This document shows positions 1 through 5,203 of a stretch of DNA of 14,223 nucleotides, piece after piece. Numbering within the stretch: the stretch's first letter is position 1; the number at the start of each line of letters is the position of its first letter. The notes under the pieces were generated by a model, which was given only the letters and a program-made list of their open reading frames with translations, had not been told where the DNA came from and searched no databases. This DNA comes from Betaproteobacteria bacterium (GTDB lineage: Bacteria; Pseudomonadota; Gammaproteobacteria; Burkholderiales; SG8-39): the NCBI GenBank assembly GCA_009693435.1, contig SHXF01000110.1, positions 1 through 14,223 on the forward strand, read 5' to 3'. Made by a program: the position numbers and the translations under genes.

Positions 1-75
1 GAAGGTAGAAAAAGCAGAGAAATCGTCAAATAAACGGTCGGTAGCGAGTAATTTCATGCCTATCGCATATTTCAT
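1..75 (-). CDS. N-terminal fragment of a possible transposase (runs off the left edge)
   Basis: An ATG at 73-75 on the minus strand opens 25 codons to the window edge, beginning MKYAIGMKLLATDRLFDDF. I do not recognise the family. It is called only because it lies inside the terminal repeat and is duplicated identically at the right end. The purine-rich AGAGGTGA lies about 15 nt upstream, which is far for a ribosome binding site, so the real start may be the in-frame Met at codon 7 or outside what is visible. It reads outward, away from the rest of the contig, as expected if the window ends inside a multicopy element. Confidence 0.3.
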   Translation of the reverse strand, partial: MKYAIGMKLLATDRLFDDFSAFSTF

Positions 76-147
76 TCCGCAGTGGAGTGAATCACCTCTG
101 TGCTCAAATGCCAACTGCTAAAATTGAAAAAATCACAGCCTCTCAGG
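1..147 (-). mobile_element. Left terminal repeat; probable inner end of an insertion sequence cut by the window edge
   Basis: Bases 2-147 are the exact reverse complement of 14078-14223 (146 bp, no mismatch), and identity stops abruptly at base 148. Read on the minus strand the repeat begins CCTGAGAGGCTGTG, continues AT-rich, then opens a reading frame running off the window. An abrupt boundary, AT-rich tip and outward frame fit the left end of an insertion sequence whose transposase is cut by the contig end. The opening CTGAGAG recalls the tips of IS10-type IS4 elements, but this is too short to assign a family. The alternative is an assembly hairpin or graph-overlap artefact. Confidence 0.55.
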
Positions 148-239
148 GAAGGAGGAGGAGGACCCTGAGCACAGGACGAACGTTACCTCCGGACCGGCGC
201 GTTGTATGTGAAATAGTGCCTATTCCGACGTATGGAAAC

Positions 240-304
240 GGGAAATAGAGGAAATAGGGAGGGGAAATAGGGGGAAATAGGGGGGAAATAGGGGGAAATA
301 GGGG
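240..304 (+). repeat. GGAAATAGGGG tandem tract, potential G-quadruplex
   Basis: Six GAAATAG units lie in tandem with a period of about 9-11 bp. Five G-runs of four or more (261-264, 270-274, 280-285, 291-295, 301-304) are separated by AAATA loops, which fits the classical intramolecular G-quadruplex pattern on the plus strand. The last run is shared with the first arm of the following hairpin. The tract lies downstream of the minus-strand toxin gene, so the transcript there would be C-rich and the G-rich strand is the non-template strand. Confidence 0.75.
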
Positions 305-345
305 ACAGACCACGGTTTTGGCTGCTGAAACCGTGGTCTGTCCCC
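301..345. repeat. Perfect 18-bp inverted repeat, copy 1 of a dispersed hairpin family
   Basis: Arm 301-318 (GGGGACAGACCACGGTTT) and arm 328-345 are perfect reverse complements around a 9-nt loop. The same arm sequence recurs at 10377-10430, and degenerate or partial forms occur at 1711-1740 and 11875-11884. From memory, such GGGACAGACCACG elements are dispersed in betaproteobacterial genomes and sometimes flank REP-associated tyrosine transposases. No such transposase is visible here. Its position beyond the toxin stop could also let it act as a transcription barrier. Confidence 0.85.
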
Positions 346-374
346 GGTTTCCTAAGTCTCCAACTAGCCGCGAA

Positions 375-392
375 GTCTGATGAGAATCAGAC
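375..392 (-). other. Small hairpin downstream of the toxin gene, possible weak terminator
   Basis: GTCTGAT (375-381) and ATCAGAC (386-392) form a perfect 7-bp stem with a GAGA/TCTC loop, 8 bases beyond the stop of the minus-strand toxin gene. No U-run follows on the minus strand, so intrinsic termination would be weak at best. Confidence 0.4.
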
Positions 393-399
393 CAGCGAT

Positions 400-1035
400 T
401 CAGGATCGAGGAGATGGGAGCTTCAGCGCCGCCGTGACAATGGGCTTCGCCCACTCGGGTGTCAGGGACAAATCGGCCGGACCAAGTATTCTGCGGCGCG
501 CCACGTCGAGAACCATCCTCGGCGCGGGCGCCATGCCACGGGAGGGGTCTGCTTCCGCGCTGTTGTCGAATAACCGTAGTGCGGCAAGGTCGGGCATGAG
601 TTGAATGAGGTTCAGCCGGCTGTGTTCGTATCGACGGCGGATATCCGCTTCGGGAATGTCGTGGCCGCCCTTTCGCACGCGGGCGCGCACCCGCTCGATG
701 TGCAACTCGGGGCTCGATAGTCCGGCGTACCAAACATGAATTGCCATACCTTGCGATGCCGCCTCCGCCAGCAGCGCCGGCAGGGTGTTCGCGCCCAGCG
801 TGGTTTCGATGGCGAAGTCGAGGCGCTCGTCGATGGCCCGTTCAAGGAGGCTCTTGCCCAACAACCAGGCCTGGCTGTTTGCTTCCGTCTGATCCAGCCC
901 GGGACCGGCATCCATCAGGCTGCGCGCAGCCTCGTCAGGATTGTAGTAGTCGCCGCCAAACGACCGGACTGCTGCGCCGCCGATGCTGCTCTTGCCTGCG
1001 CCATTGACGCCGGCCAGTACATAAATGCGCGGCAT
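400..1035 (-). CDS. Zeta-like toxin (P-loop kinase family, COG4185-type)
   Basis: The 211-residue protein starts MPRIYVLAGVNGAGKSS, a Walker A loop at residues 9-16 in the form typical of zeta-like ATPases. A conserved NPDE follows at 32-35 and FAIETTL at about 74-80, matching the family's substrate-side motifs. Characterised zeta toxins phosphorylate UDP-N-acetylglucosamine or other UDP-sugars and block envelope synthesis; that activity is inferred here, not shown. The ATG lies 12 bp after the stop of the upstream Phd-like antitoxin, and the ribosome binding site is poor, which suggests translational coupling to the antitoxin. The gene appears complete. The alternative is a non-toxic P-loop kinase of the same family. 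Confidence 0.8.
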   Translation of the reverse strand: MPRIYVLAGVNGAGKSSIGGAAVRSFGGDYYNPDEAARSLMDAGPGLDQTEANSQAWLLGKSLLERAIDERLDFAIETTLGANTLPALLAEAASQGMAIHVWYAGLSSPELHIERVRARVRKGGHDIPEADIRRRYEHSRLNLIQLMPDLAALRLFDNSAEADPSRGMAPAPRMVLDVARRRILGPADLSLTPEWAKPIVTAALKLPSPRS

Positions 1036-1047
1036 GCCGGATGCGTT

Positions 1048-1401
1048 TTACCGCTTCCTGCCCGACGCCGCCTTGACGGCGGCGCGGCCCAGTTCAACCG
1101 GCGAAGCGCTGAACGCAGCCGCCATGCCTTTCTTTGCCGCGGGCGTCTGCATGCGTCGCAGCAGGCCATCGAACTGCGCGCTCAGATCATGGAGGGCGGG
1201 CGAGCGCAACTTGGCCAGCGATTCAAACTCCGCATACGAGAGCAGGACGGCTTTGGGCGAGTTATGCCGGGTGATGGTCACTGCGCCGTGCGCGGCGACG
1301 CTTTCGAGGATGGCGCCAAACTCCGTCTTGAAGCGGGTGGCGGGGACGGACGGGATATCGATCAATTCGCCCCGACGGTTGCGGTAGGTCAGCGTATCCA
1401 C
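1048..1401 (-). CDS. Phd/YefM-family antitoxin paired with the zeta-like kinase
   Basis: The 117-residue protein carries a Phd/YefM-like core at about 19-62, including the turn ITRHNSPKAVLLSYAEFESL that resembles the family's recognisable region. The C-terminal ~55 residues are basic and Ala-rich and would be the toxin-neutralising part. I chose the GTG at 1399-1401 because GAGGG lies 5 nt upstream and a strong promoter sits just before it; longer in-frame starts would lie upstream of that promoter. It is the first gene of a two-gene operon with the zeta-like toxin. Phd-type proteins usually repress their own promoter, which fits the repeats at 1424-1456. Pairing with a zeta kinase instead of an epsilon antitoxin is less usual. 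Confidence 0.75.
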   Translation of the reverse strand: MDTLTYRNRRGELIDIPSVPATRFKTEFGAILESVAAHGAVTITRHNSPKAVLLSYAEFESLAKLRSPALHDLSAQFDGLLRRMQTPAAKKGMAAAFSASPVELGRAAVKAASGRKR

Positions 1402-1423
1402 GATAGCCCTCTTGTCAGCTAAA

Positions 1424-1456
1424 CGACCATTATAGACATTTCGACCATTATGTCGA
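1424..1456 (-). promoter_or_regulatory. Promoter and probable autoregulatory operator of the Phd/zeta operon
   Basis: On the minus strand, -35 TCGACA (1451-1456) and -10 TATAAT (1429-1434) are separated by 16 bp, giving 11 of 12 consensus matches. Transcription would start near 1422, about 20 nt before the chosen GTG. The direct repeat ATAATGGTCG occurs twice across the promoter. The inverted repeat TCGAC-N6-GTCGA (1441-1456) overlaps the -35. Both are good candidates for antitoxin binding. Confidence 0.65.
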
Positions 1457-1577
1457 TTGCATATCAGCAATGGAGGCGCCTTGCAGATCAACCGCGAAGA
1501 CTAGTTGGACATGGAGGCGCCAAGGGGTGGCGTGCCATGGGAGACAGTCCCGAATGGCATTGCATCAAGGATCTTGT

Positions 1578-1677
1578 GCAGGTTGGGGTGAGCAGAGCGA
1601 ACCCCCCGCAGTGAATCCCGACAGCGGATCGTAGCTGTCTGCAGTGTTGGGGTTCGCTGCGCTCACCGCCAACCTGC
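1578..1677. repeat. REP-like long hairpin (GGTTGGGGTGAGC...GAACCCC type)
   Basis: Arm 1578-1605 (GCAGGTTGGGGTGAGC then AGAGCGAACCCC) pairs with 1649-1677 with one indel and one mismatch around a loop of about 43 nt. The loop itself has a smaller ACAGC/GCTGT stem. From memory, the GGTTGGGGTGAGCGCAGCGAACCCC palindrome is a common dispersed intergenic repeat in Gamma- and Betaproteobacteria. Only one copy is in this window. Confidence 0.75.
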
Positions 1678-1710
1678 GCCTGATTCCGCAATAACATCAA
1701 GTAGGTCCGA

Positions 1711-1740
1711 TTCTGGTCTGCCCGCTATTTCCCGACCAGG
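1711..1740 (-). repeat. Degenerate copy of the GGAAATAG/CAGACC element
   Basis: Read on the minus strand, GGAAATAGCGGGCAGACCAG matches the junction of the G-tract and hairpin arm at about 295-314 with few differences. The outer CTGGTC and GACCAG also form a 6-bp inverted repeat. It lies about 40 bp downstream of the J-domain/glutaredoxin gene. Confidence 0.45.
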
Positions 1741-1780
1741 TGTAATCCCGTTTCCCGCGAATGCCGCCGGCCACGCGCGG

Positions 1781-2665
1781 TCACAGCTCCTTCAAGCTCG
1801 CCAGGATACCCGGCTCACTGAAACCCACGATGACGCGGTTGCCGATGACGATGGTCGGATAACCGTTTTGCTGCAGGACTTTCTCTTGGAAATATTTGGC
1901 CTGCGCGTCGCGCTCGACGTCCAGCTCGGTGTAGACCACGCCCCTTTTCTTGAACAGGGTGCGTGCCGCCGCGCAGTAAGGACACCAGGAGGTGGCAAAC
2001 ATCACGACCTGCGCCGATGATGTGACGCTTTTCAGCCTGGATGATGTCTCGGGTTTCAGTCGCAGCGCAGGACCGCCTTTTTCCACGGTGATGTAGAAGG
2101 GTCCGGGATTGCTCGTCTCCAGGCGTTTGCTTTCCACGAACTTGGGCGCCGTCCCGGCAGGGGTGGCATTTCCGCCGGAGAAAGGTCCGGGATTGCTCGT
2201 CTCCAGGCGTTTGCTTTCCACGAACCTGGGCGTAGACCCGTCAGGGGTCGCTTTTCCGCTGGAGTGGTTTGCATAGAGGTAGTACCCGAGGGCCGCCACG
2301 CCGGTCATCATCAGGACTGCGGCAGCGACCCTCAGCGCGGTGGAGGGCAGGGCAATTTGCGGCGGGGCACGATGCTTTGCGGGGGCGATGCCTGCGAGAC
2401 GGGCGTCACCGGGCAGGGCATCGCCGGAAGCGGTTCCACTTGCATCGGGATATTCGCGATCGTAGGCGGCCCGCCTGCCGGGATCGGTGAGTGTCAGGTA
2501 CGCGTCCTCGACCTGCGCAAAGGTCGTCGCGGCGTACAGGTCCCCGGGGTTGTTTTCCGGCCGGTATTTCTCGACGAGGCGGAGGCAGGCTTGCTCCAGT
2601 GCTTCCCGCCCGGCATCCCTGGGCATGTCGATGATCTTGTACAAGTCCTGGCGAATGTTGTCCAC
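1781..2665 (-). CDS. Membrane-anchored J-domain-like/glutaredoxin fusion protein
   Basis: The 294-residue protein has an N-terminal J-like domain (about 7-73; KYRPENNPGD where DnaJ has the HPD motif). A single hydrophobic membrane segment follows at about 110-131, then two 28-residue tandem repeats (139-194, each with RFVESKRLETSNPGPF or close). A C-terminal glutaredoxin domain (about 218-294) has the redox motif CPYC at 228-231 and YPTIVI with the cis-Pro at 270. Basic residues before the membrane segment suggest J-like domain inside, glutaredoxin in the periplasm. Loss of the HPD triad argues against stimulating DnaK ATPase. I chose the GTG at 2663-2665, which has GGAGAG 6 nt upstream; a TTG at 2701 would add 12 residues without a good site. 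The physiological substrate is unknown. Confidence 0.75.
   Translation of the reverse strand: MDNIRQDLYKIIDMPRDAGREALEQACLRLVEKYRPENNPGDLYAATTFAQVEDAYLTLTDPGRRAAYDREYPDASGTASGDALPGDARLAGIAPAKHRAPPQIALPSTALRVAAAVLMMTGVAALGYYLYANHSSGKATPDGSTPRFVESKRLETSNPGPFSGGNATPAGTAPKFVESKRLETSNPGPFYITVEKGGPALRLKPETSSRLKSVTSSAQVVMFATSWCPYCAAARTLFKKRGVVYTELDVERDAQAKYFQEKVLQQNGYPTIVIGNRVIVGFSEPGILASLKEL
2100..2267 (-). repeat. 84-bp in-frame tandem duplication inside the J/glutaredoxin gene
   Basis: Units 2100-2183 and 2184-2267 share an identical core of about 42 bp (GGTCCGGGATTGCTCG onward) and a more diverged remainder. They encode two 28-residue repeats in the linker between membrane segment and glutaredoxin. 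The 84-bp period keeps frame. Confidence 0.9.
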
Positions 2666-2726
2666 AGTGCGCTCTCCGTACGGCGTGCTGCGAGCATACA
2701 ACGCAATCGGCCCGGAAGCAGGGGAA

Positions 2727-2748
2727 GCATGAGCTACGCATGAGCTAC
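2727..2748. repeat. 11-bp perfect tandem duplication
   Basis: GCATGAGCTAC occurs twice back to back in the 100-bp spacer between the CBS gene stop and the start of the J/glutaredoxin gene. It may be simple slippage; no function is evident. Confidence 0.8.
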
Positions 2749-2766
2749 GGCTTGCCCCGCCAGCTG

Positions 2767-3195
2767 TTACTGGTGGATATAGCTCTCCAACTGCTCGATG
2801 ATGAATTTCTGCTCCGAAATCATTTCCTTGACGACGTCGCCTATCGAGATGACGCCGATGACCCGCTCACGGTCGAGTACCGGCAGGTGGCGCATGCGTT
2901 TTTCCGTCATCAGCGCCATGCATTGCTCCACAGTCTCGTCCGGGGAGACGCATTGGACGGTGGCTGTCATGATCTCGCGCACCAGCGTTTCCCTGGAAGA
3001 CTTGCCGAACAGGATGATCTTGCGGGCATAGTCGCGCTCCGAGAAGATCCCCGCCAGATGCTCGCCCTCGAGCACCACCAGGGCGCCGACGTTGCTCTCC
3101 GCCATGAGTTGCAAGGCCTGAAACACGGTTGCTTCCGGCGAAATGGAAAGTACCTTCTGCCCTTTTCCCTCCAGCATGTGCGCAACGCTTTTCAT
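2767..3195 (-). CDS. Two-CBS-domain protein
   Basis: The 142-residue protein consists almost wholly of a CBS pair (Bateman module): CBS1 at about 8-64 ending GIFSERDYARKI, and CBS2 at about 74-128 with MRHLPVLD and GVISIGDVVK. Such stand-alone modules bind adenine nucleotides or related ligands and regulate partner proteins in the cytoplasm; neither ligand nor partner can be read from the sequence. The ATG is supported by a strong GGAGGAG 6-7 nt upstream. The length is typical for the family. It is followed after about 100 bp by the J/glutaredoxin gene on the same strand, so the two may be cotranscribed; no terminator is seen between them. Confidence 0.9.
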   Translation of the reverse strand: MKSVAHMLEGKGQKVLSISPEATVFQALQLMAESNVGALVVLEGEHLAGIFSERDYARKIILFGKSSRETLVREIMTATVQCVSPDETVEQCMALMTEKRMRHLPVLDRERVIGVISIGDVVKEMISEQKFIIEQLESYIHQ

Positions 3196-3269
3196 GGCTC
3201 ACTCCTCCAATAATCGTGTCACGGCACACGCATTATGCGCCGCTTCGACGATTCACAGGTGCACGCTTC

Positions 3270-3305
3270 GACTCGGTCTTGGCATGCCGGGACTGGGTCT
3301 TGGCA
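3270..3305 (+). repeat. 15-bp direct repeat GACTCGGTCTTGGCA / GACTGGGTCTTGGCA
   Basis: The copies are 3270-3284 and 3291-3305, with one mismatch and 21 bp centre to centre (two helical turns). This could be a pair of same-face protein binding sites or part of a small RNA. Confidence 0.6.
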
Positions 3306-3344
3306 GACGCAAGAAGGCGCAATCACATGCTCGCGCTCTCGGAC

Positions 3345-3371
3345 CCCGCTTCGGCGGGAATTTTTTTCTTT
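3345..3371 (+). terminator. Intrinsic terminator, CCCGC-TTCG-GCGGG stem with T-run
   Basis: Stem CCCGC (3345-3349), stable TTCG tetraloop and GCGGG (3354-3358) are followed by AATTTTTTTCTTTT on the plus strand. This is a strong canonical Rho-independent terminator. The only genes to its left are on the minus strand, so the transcript it ends is not annotated. Confidence 0.75.
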
Positions 3372-3500
3372 TCGGGCAGTTGGATACGGACGTGATCCAG
3401 AGCCATGACTGTGCGATCACGAATGACAACAGGACCGGACGCGCTCCACCGCGAGTTGCCGCAAGCGACCCCCTCCGCTATCCTCGCTGCACTTCCAACC

Positions 3501-3521
3501 ATGAACGGGGCGCAAGCATGA
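3501..3521 (+). other. Six-codon upstream mini-ORF overlapping the receptor start
   Basis: ATG at 3501 reads MNGAQA and stops at TGA 3519-3521, which overlaps the receptor ATG (ATGA). This geometry would permit translational coupling, but the mini-ORF has no evident ribosome binding site and could be chance. Confidence 0.25.
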
Positions 3522-4483
3522 ACCTATTCAGCTGGGTCGCGATGGCAGGCATGCTGGCGACAGCATCGGGCGTGGCAAATGCGCAGACCTATCCGGCGCG
3601 GCCGTTACGGCTGGTGGTGCCCTACGCCCCCGGGGGCGGCACGGACGTGCTGGCGCGCCTCATCGGCCGGCGCCTGGGCGATGCGCTGGGACAGCAGGTC
3701 GTCATCGACAACCGGCCGGGCGCGGGCACCGTGATCGGCACGGAAATCGTCGGGCGCGCGAACGCGGACGGCTACACATTGTTGATGGCCGCAACGCCCA
3801 TGGGCATCAATCCGACGCTGCTGGCCAAGTTGCCCTATGACACGCTGCAGGACTTCCGCGGTGTCGCTTTCGCGGCCTATGCGCCGGTGGTGATGGTGGC
3901 GCACCCGTCGGTGGCGGCAAAGACGGTGCAGGAACTCATCAGCGCAGCGCGCGCGAATCCGGGCGGTTTCACGGTCGCCACGCCCGGTGCGGGCAGCATG
4001 GGGCACCTCACCCTGGAACTGCTGAACCGCCAGGGCGGCATCGAACTGCGCCACATCCCGTACAAGGGGGCGGGCCAGGCGGTGACCGACGTGATCGCCG
4101 GGCAGGTCAATTTTCTCTTCGACAACGTCGGTCCGGCCAAGACGCAGGTTGCCGCCGGGCGCACCCGCGCGATCGCCGTGGCGACCCTGAAACGCTCGCC
4201 CGCCATGCCCGAGGTGCCCACCTTCGACGAGGCCGGCCTGAAGGGATTCGAGGCGTCCTCGTGGTTCGCATTCTTCGCCCCTGCGAAGACGCCCCCCGAT
4301 GTCGTGCGCAGGTTGAACGCCGAGGTGGACCAGATCGTGGCAAGCGCGGAGCTGAAGGAGCTCTACCTGCGCGACGGCTACGATGCGAGCCCGATGTCGC
4401 CGCCGGAGCTCGACCGCTTTCTGCGTGCCCAGATCGACAAGTGGGGCACGCTGATCAGAGAGGCGAAGATTCGCTCGGAGTAG
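3518..4483 (+). CDS. Bug/TctC-family periplasmic solute receptor
   Basis: The 321-residue protein has a signal peptide with cleavage expected after VANA (residue 22). It then shows the Bug/TctC series: YPARPLRLVVPYAPGGGTDV near the mature N-terminus, VVIDNRPGAGTVIG, ANADGYTLL, LPYDTLQDF, and the late AKIRSE end. The family binds small carboxylates, amino acids or aromatic acids for tripartite tricarboxylate transporters. No TctA/TctB membrane partners are in the window, which is normal for the expanded Bug families of Burkholderiales. The ATG at 3518 is preceded by GGGG and gives a proper signal peptide; a longer frame reaching 3143 is rejected. It is the only large plus-strand gene, and its ligand is unknown. 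Confidence 0.9.
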   Translation: MNLFSWVAMAGMLATASGVANAQTYPARPLRLVVPYAPGGGTDVLARLIGRRLGDALGQQVVIDNRPGAGTVIGTEIVGRANADGYTLLMAATPMGINPTLLAKLPYDTLQDFRGVAFAAYAPVVMVAHPSVAAKTVQELISAARANPGGFTVATPGAGSMGHLTLELLNRQGGIELRHIPYKGAGQAVTDVIAGQVNFLFDNVGPAKTQVAAGRTRAIAVATLKRSPAMPEVPTFDEAGLKGFEASSWFAFFAPAKTPPDVVRRLNAEVDQIVASAELKELYLRDGYDASPMSPPELDRFLRAQIDKWGTLIREAKIRSE

Positions 4484-4546
4484 GGCGCTGGTACGCACGC
4501 GCCACCGCGAATATGAACGCCCCGAGTTCGTTGAACACTCGCATGC

Positions 4547-4873
4547 CTACGACAACTTGCTCGAAACCAGGCGGTTCAGGCTGATTCCGGATTCGGCTGC
4601 CTGAATCGCGAGAGTGCGGTGAGCTTGCGGTGGTATGCGCACCATGAATTTTCCACTGAACGTCTTCGTCGCTATGGGTTCGGGTACCGCTTCGTGACTT
4701 CTGCGCATGTCCGCGATGCTTTCCCGTACCAGCTTTCGAATGCCCTGCAACGCTTTTTCCGGCGTTTTTTCCAGCCAGCTAAAACTCGGAAACTCCGCGC
4801 ATAACCCGACATGCTCTCCGTCTTCCTCAGACCAGGTGACGCGATAGGTATAACGGTCGATTTCCCTATTCAT
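4547..4873 (-). CDS. hicB: HicB-family antitoxin
   Basis: The 108-residue protein has an N-terminal HicB partial RNase H-like fold (about 6-60; VGLCAEFPSFSWLEKTPEKA) and a C-terminal ribbon-helix-helix DNA-binding part (about 73-108; FMVRIPPQAHRTLAIQAAES). It neutralises HicA and normally represses the operon. Its ATG lies inside the end of hicA, giving an 8-nt overlap. Two adjacent ATGs exist (4876 and 4873), and the second has the better spacing (7 nt) to GGAG. Gene order toxin then antitoxin is the usual hicAB order. It converges on the plus-strand receptor gene with a 63-bp gap. Confidence 0.9.
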   Translation of the reverse strand: MNREIDRYTYRVTWSEEDGEHVGLCAEFPSFSWLEKTPEKALQGIRKLVRESIADMRRSHEAVPEPIATKTFSGKFMVRIPPQAHRTLAIQAAESGISLNRLVSSKLS

Positions 4874-5117
4874 CATTCTTCTCCAGACGGTCGATAGCCA
4901 GCAGAACCTGGCGTACCTGGTACGGTTTGGCCTTGGCGCCGGCATTCTGAATATTGACGCGAGGATCGCCTTGCCACGGTGTCTTGTAGACACGATGACT
5001 CGTGCCCGATTGCCTCGGCTTTCCAAAATACCTGTCGCAAACCCTGCGCAGATCATTGAAGCGGACCCCTTTCGGGTTTTGCCTCATGAGTTTGACGATA
5101 TCGTCTACCGAAGCCAT
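4866..5117 (-). CDS. hicA: HicA-family mRNA interferase toxin
   Basis: The 83-residue protein matches HicA of the kind with KGVRFNDLRRVCDRYFG followed by GTSHRVYKTPWQGDPRVNIQ. The catalytic His is at 41, then comes the conserved KAKPYQVRQVL end. HicA is a dsRBD-like ribosome-independent RNase. I chose the ATG at 5117 because it gives normal family length; a GTG at 5159 would add 14 unrelated residues. No Shine-Dalgarno precedes the ATG, and a possible -10 ends about 7 nt upstream, so a leaderless start is possible. It overlaps hicB by 8 nt and both seem intact. Confidence 0.9.
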   Translation of the reverse strand: MASVDDIVKLMRQNPKGVRFNDLRRVCDRYFGKPRQSGTSHRVYKTPWQGDPRVNIQNAGAKAKPYQVRQVLLAIDRLEKNDE

Positions 5118-5124
5118 AGATGAA

Positions 5125-5143
5125 ATAGTATCACTATTGATAC
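5125..5143 (-). promoter_or_regulatory. Palindromic operator candidate at the hicAB promoter
   Basis: GTATCA-CTAT-TGATAC (5128-5143) is a perfect 6-bp inverted repeat 10 bp upstream of the hicA start. It overlaps a possible -10 (TACTAT on the minus strand, 5125-5130); the -35 is weak (TTGTGG, 16-bp spacer). A ribbon-helix-helix HicB is the expected binder. Confidence 0.5.
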
Positions 5144-5203
5144 CATCCACAATTTCCACACTCGGGCCACCCGGCGTGCCTTACTTGATGATCTCCATCG
5201 CCA

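Larger units (their letters stand above)
148..399. other. Gene-free stretch between the terminal repeat and the zeta-like toxin gene
   Basis: No convincing coding region is seen. The interval holds a purine-rich segment just inside the terminal repeat, the G-run tandem tract at 240-304, the long hairpin at 301-345 and a small hairpin at 375-392. A minus-strand frame crosses it but has low-complexity, repeat-derived translation and no recognisable domain. Confidence 0.6.
1402..1780. other. Gene-free interval between the toxin-antitoxin operon and the J-domain/glutaredoxin gene
   Basis: Apart from the operon promoter, the interval holds the REP-like hairpin (1578-1677) and a degenerate GGAAATAG...CAGACC element (1711-1740). 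A minus-strand frame at 1488-1700 is produced by the hairpin repeat and has no domain. I see no other gene. Confidence 0.6.
3196..3517. other. Divergent intergenic region with an orphan terminator; possible small RNA
   Basis: This 322-bp interval separates the minus-strand CBS gene from the plus-strand Bug receptor gene. It contains a 15-bp imperfect direct repeat and a textbook plus-strand intrinsic terminator without any plus-strand gene upstream of it. A plus-strand frame open through the interval is an artefactual N-terminal extension of the receptor gene. A short RNA ending at about 3371 is possible; I see no clear promoter for it. Confidence 0.5.

Noticed and set aside
1488..1700. 70-codon minus-strand frame
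   Set aside because: It is generated by the REP-like hairpin; such repeat-derived frames are commonly misannotated.
3143..3517. N-terminal extension of the Bug receptor to 3143
   Set aside because: It would bury the signal peptide and span the terminator at 3345-3371; the ATG at 3518 gives normal length and a proper signal peptide.
4484..4546. GGCGC/GCGCC stem (4484-4503) as terminator of the Bug receptor gene
   Set aside because: Only 5 bp with a 10-nt loop and no T-run.
4874..5056. 169-residue version of HicB
   Set aside because: The extra N-terminal residues overlap hicA in another frame and do not match the family; GGAG precedes the ATG at 4873.
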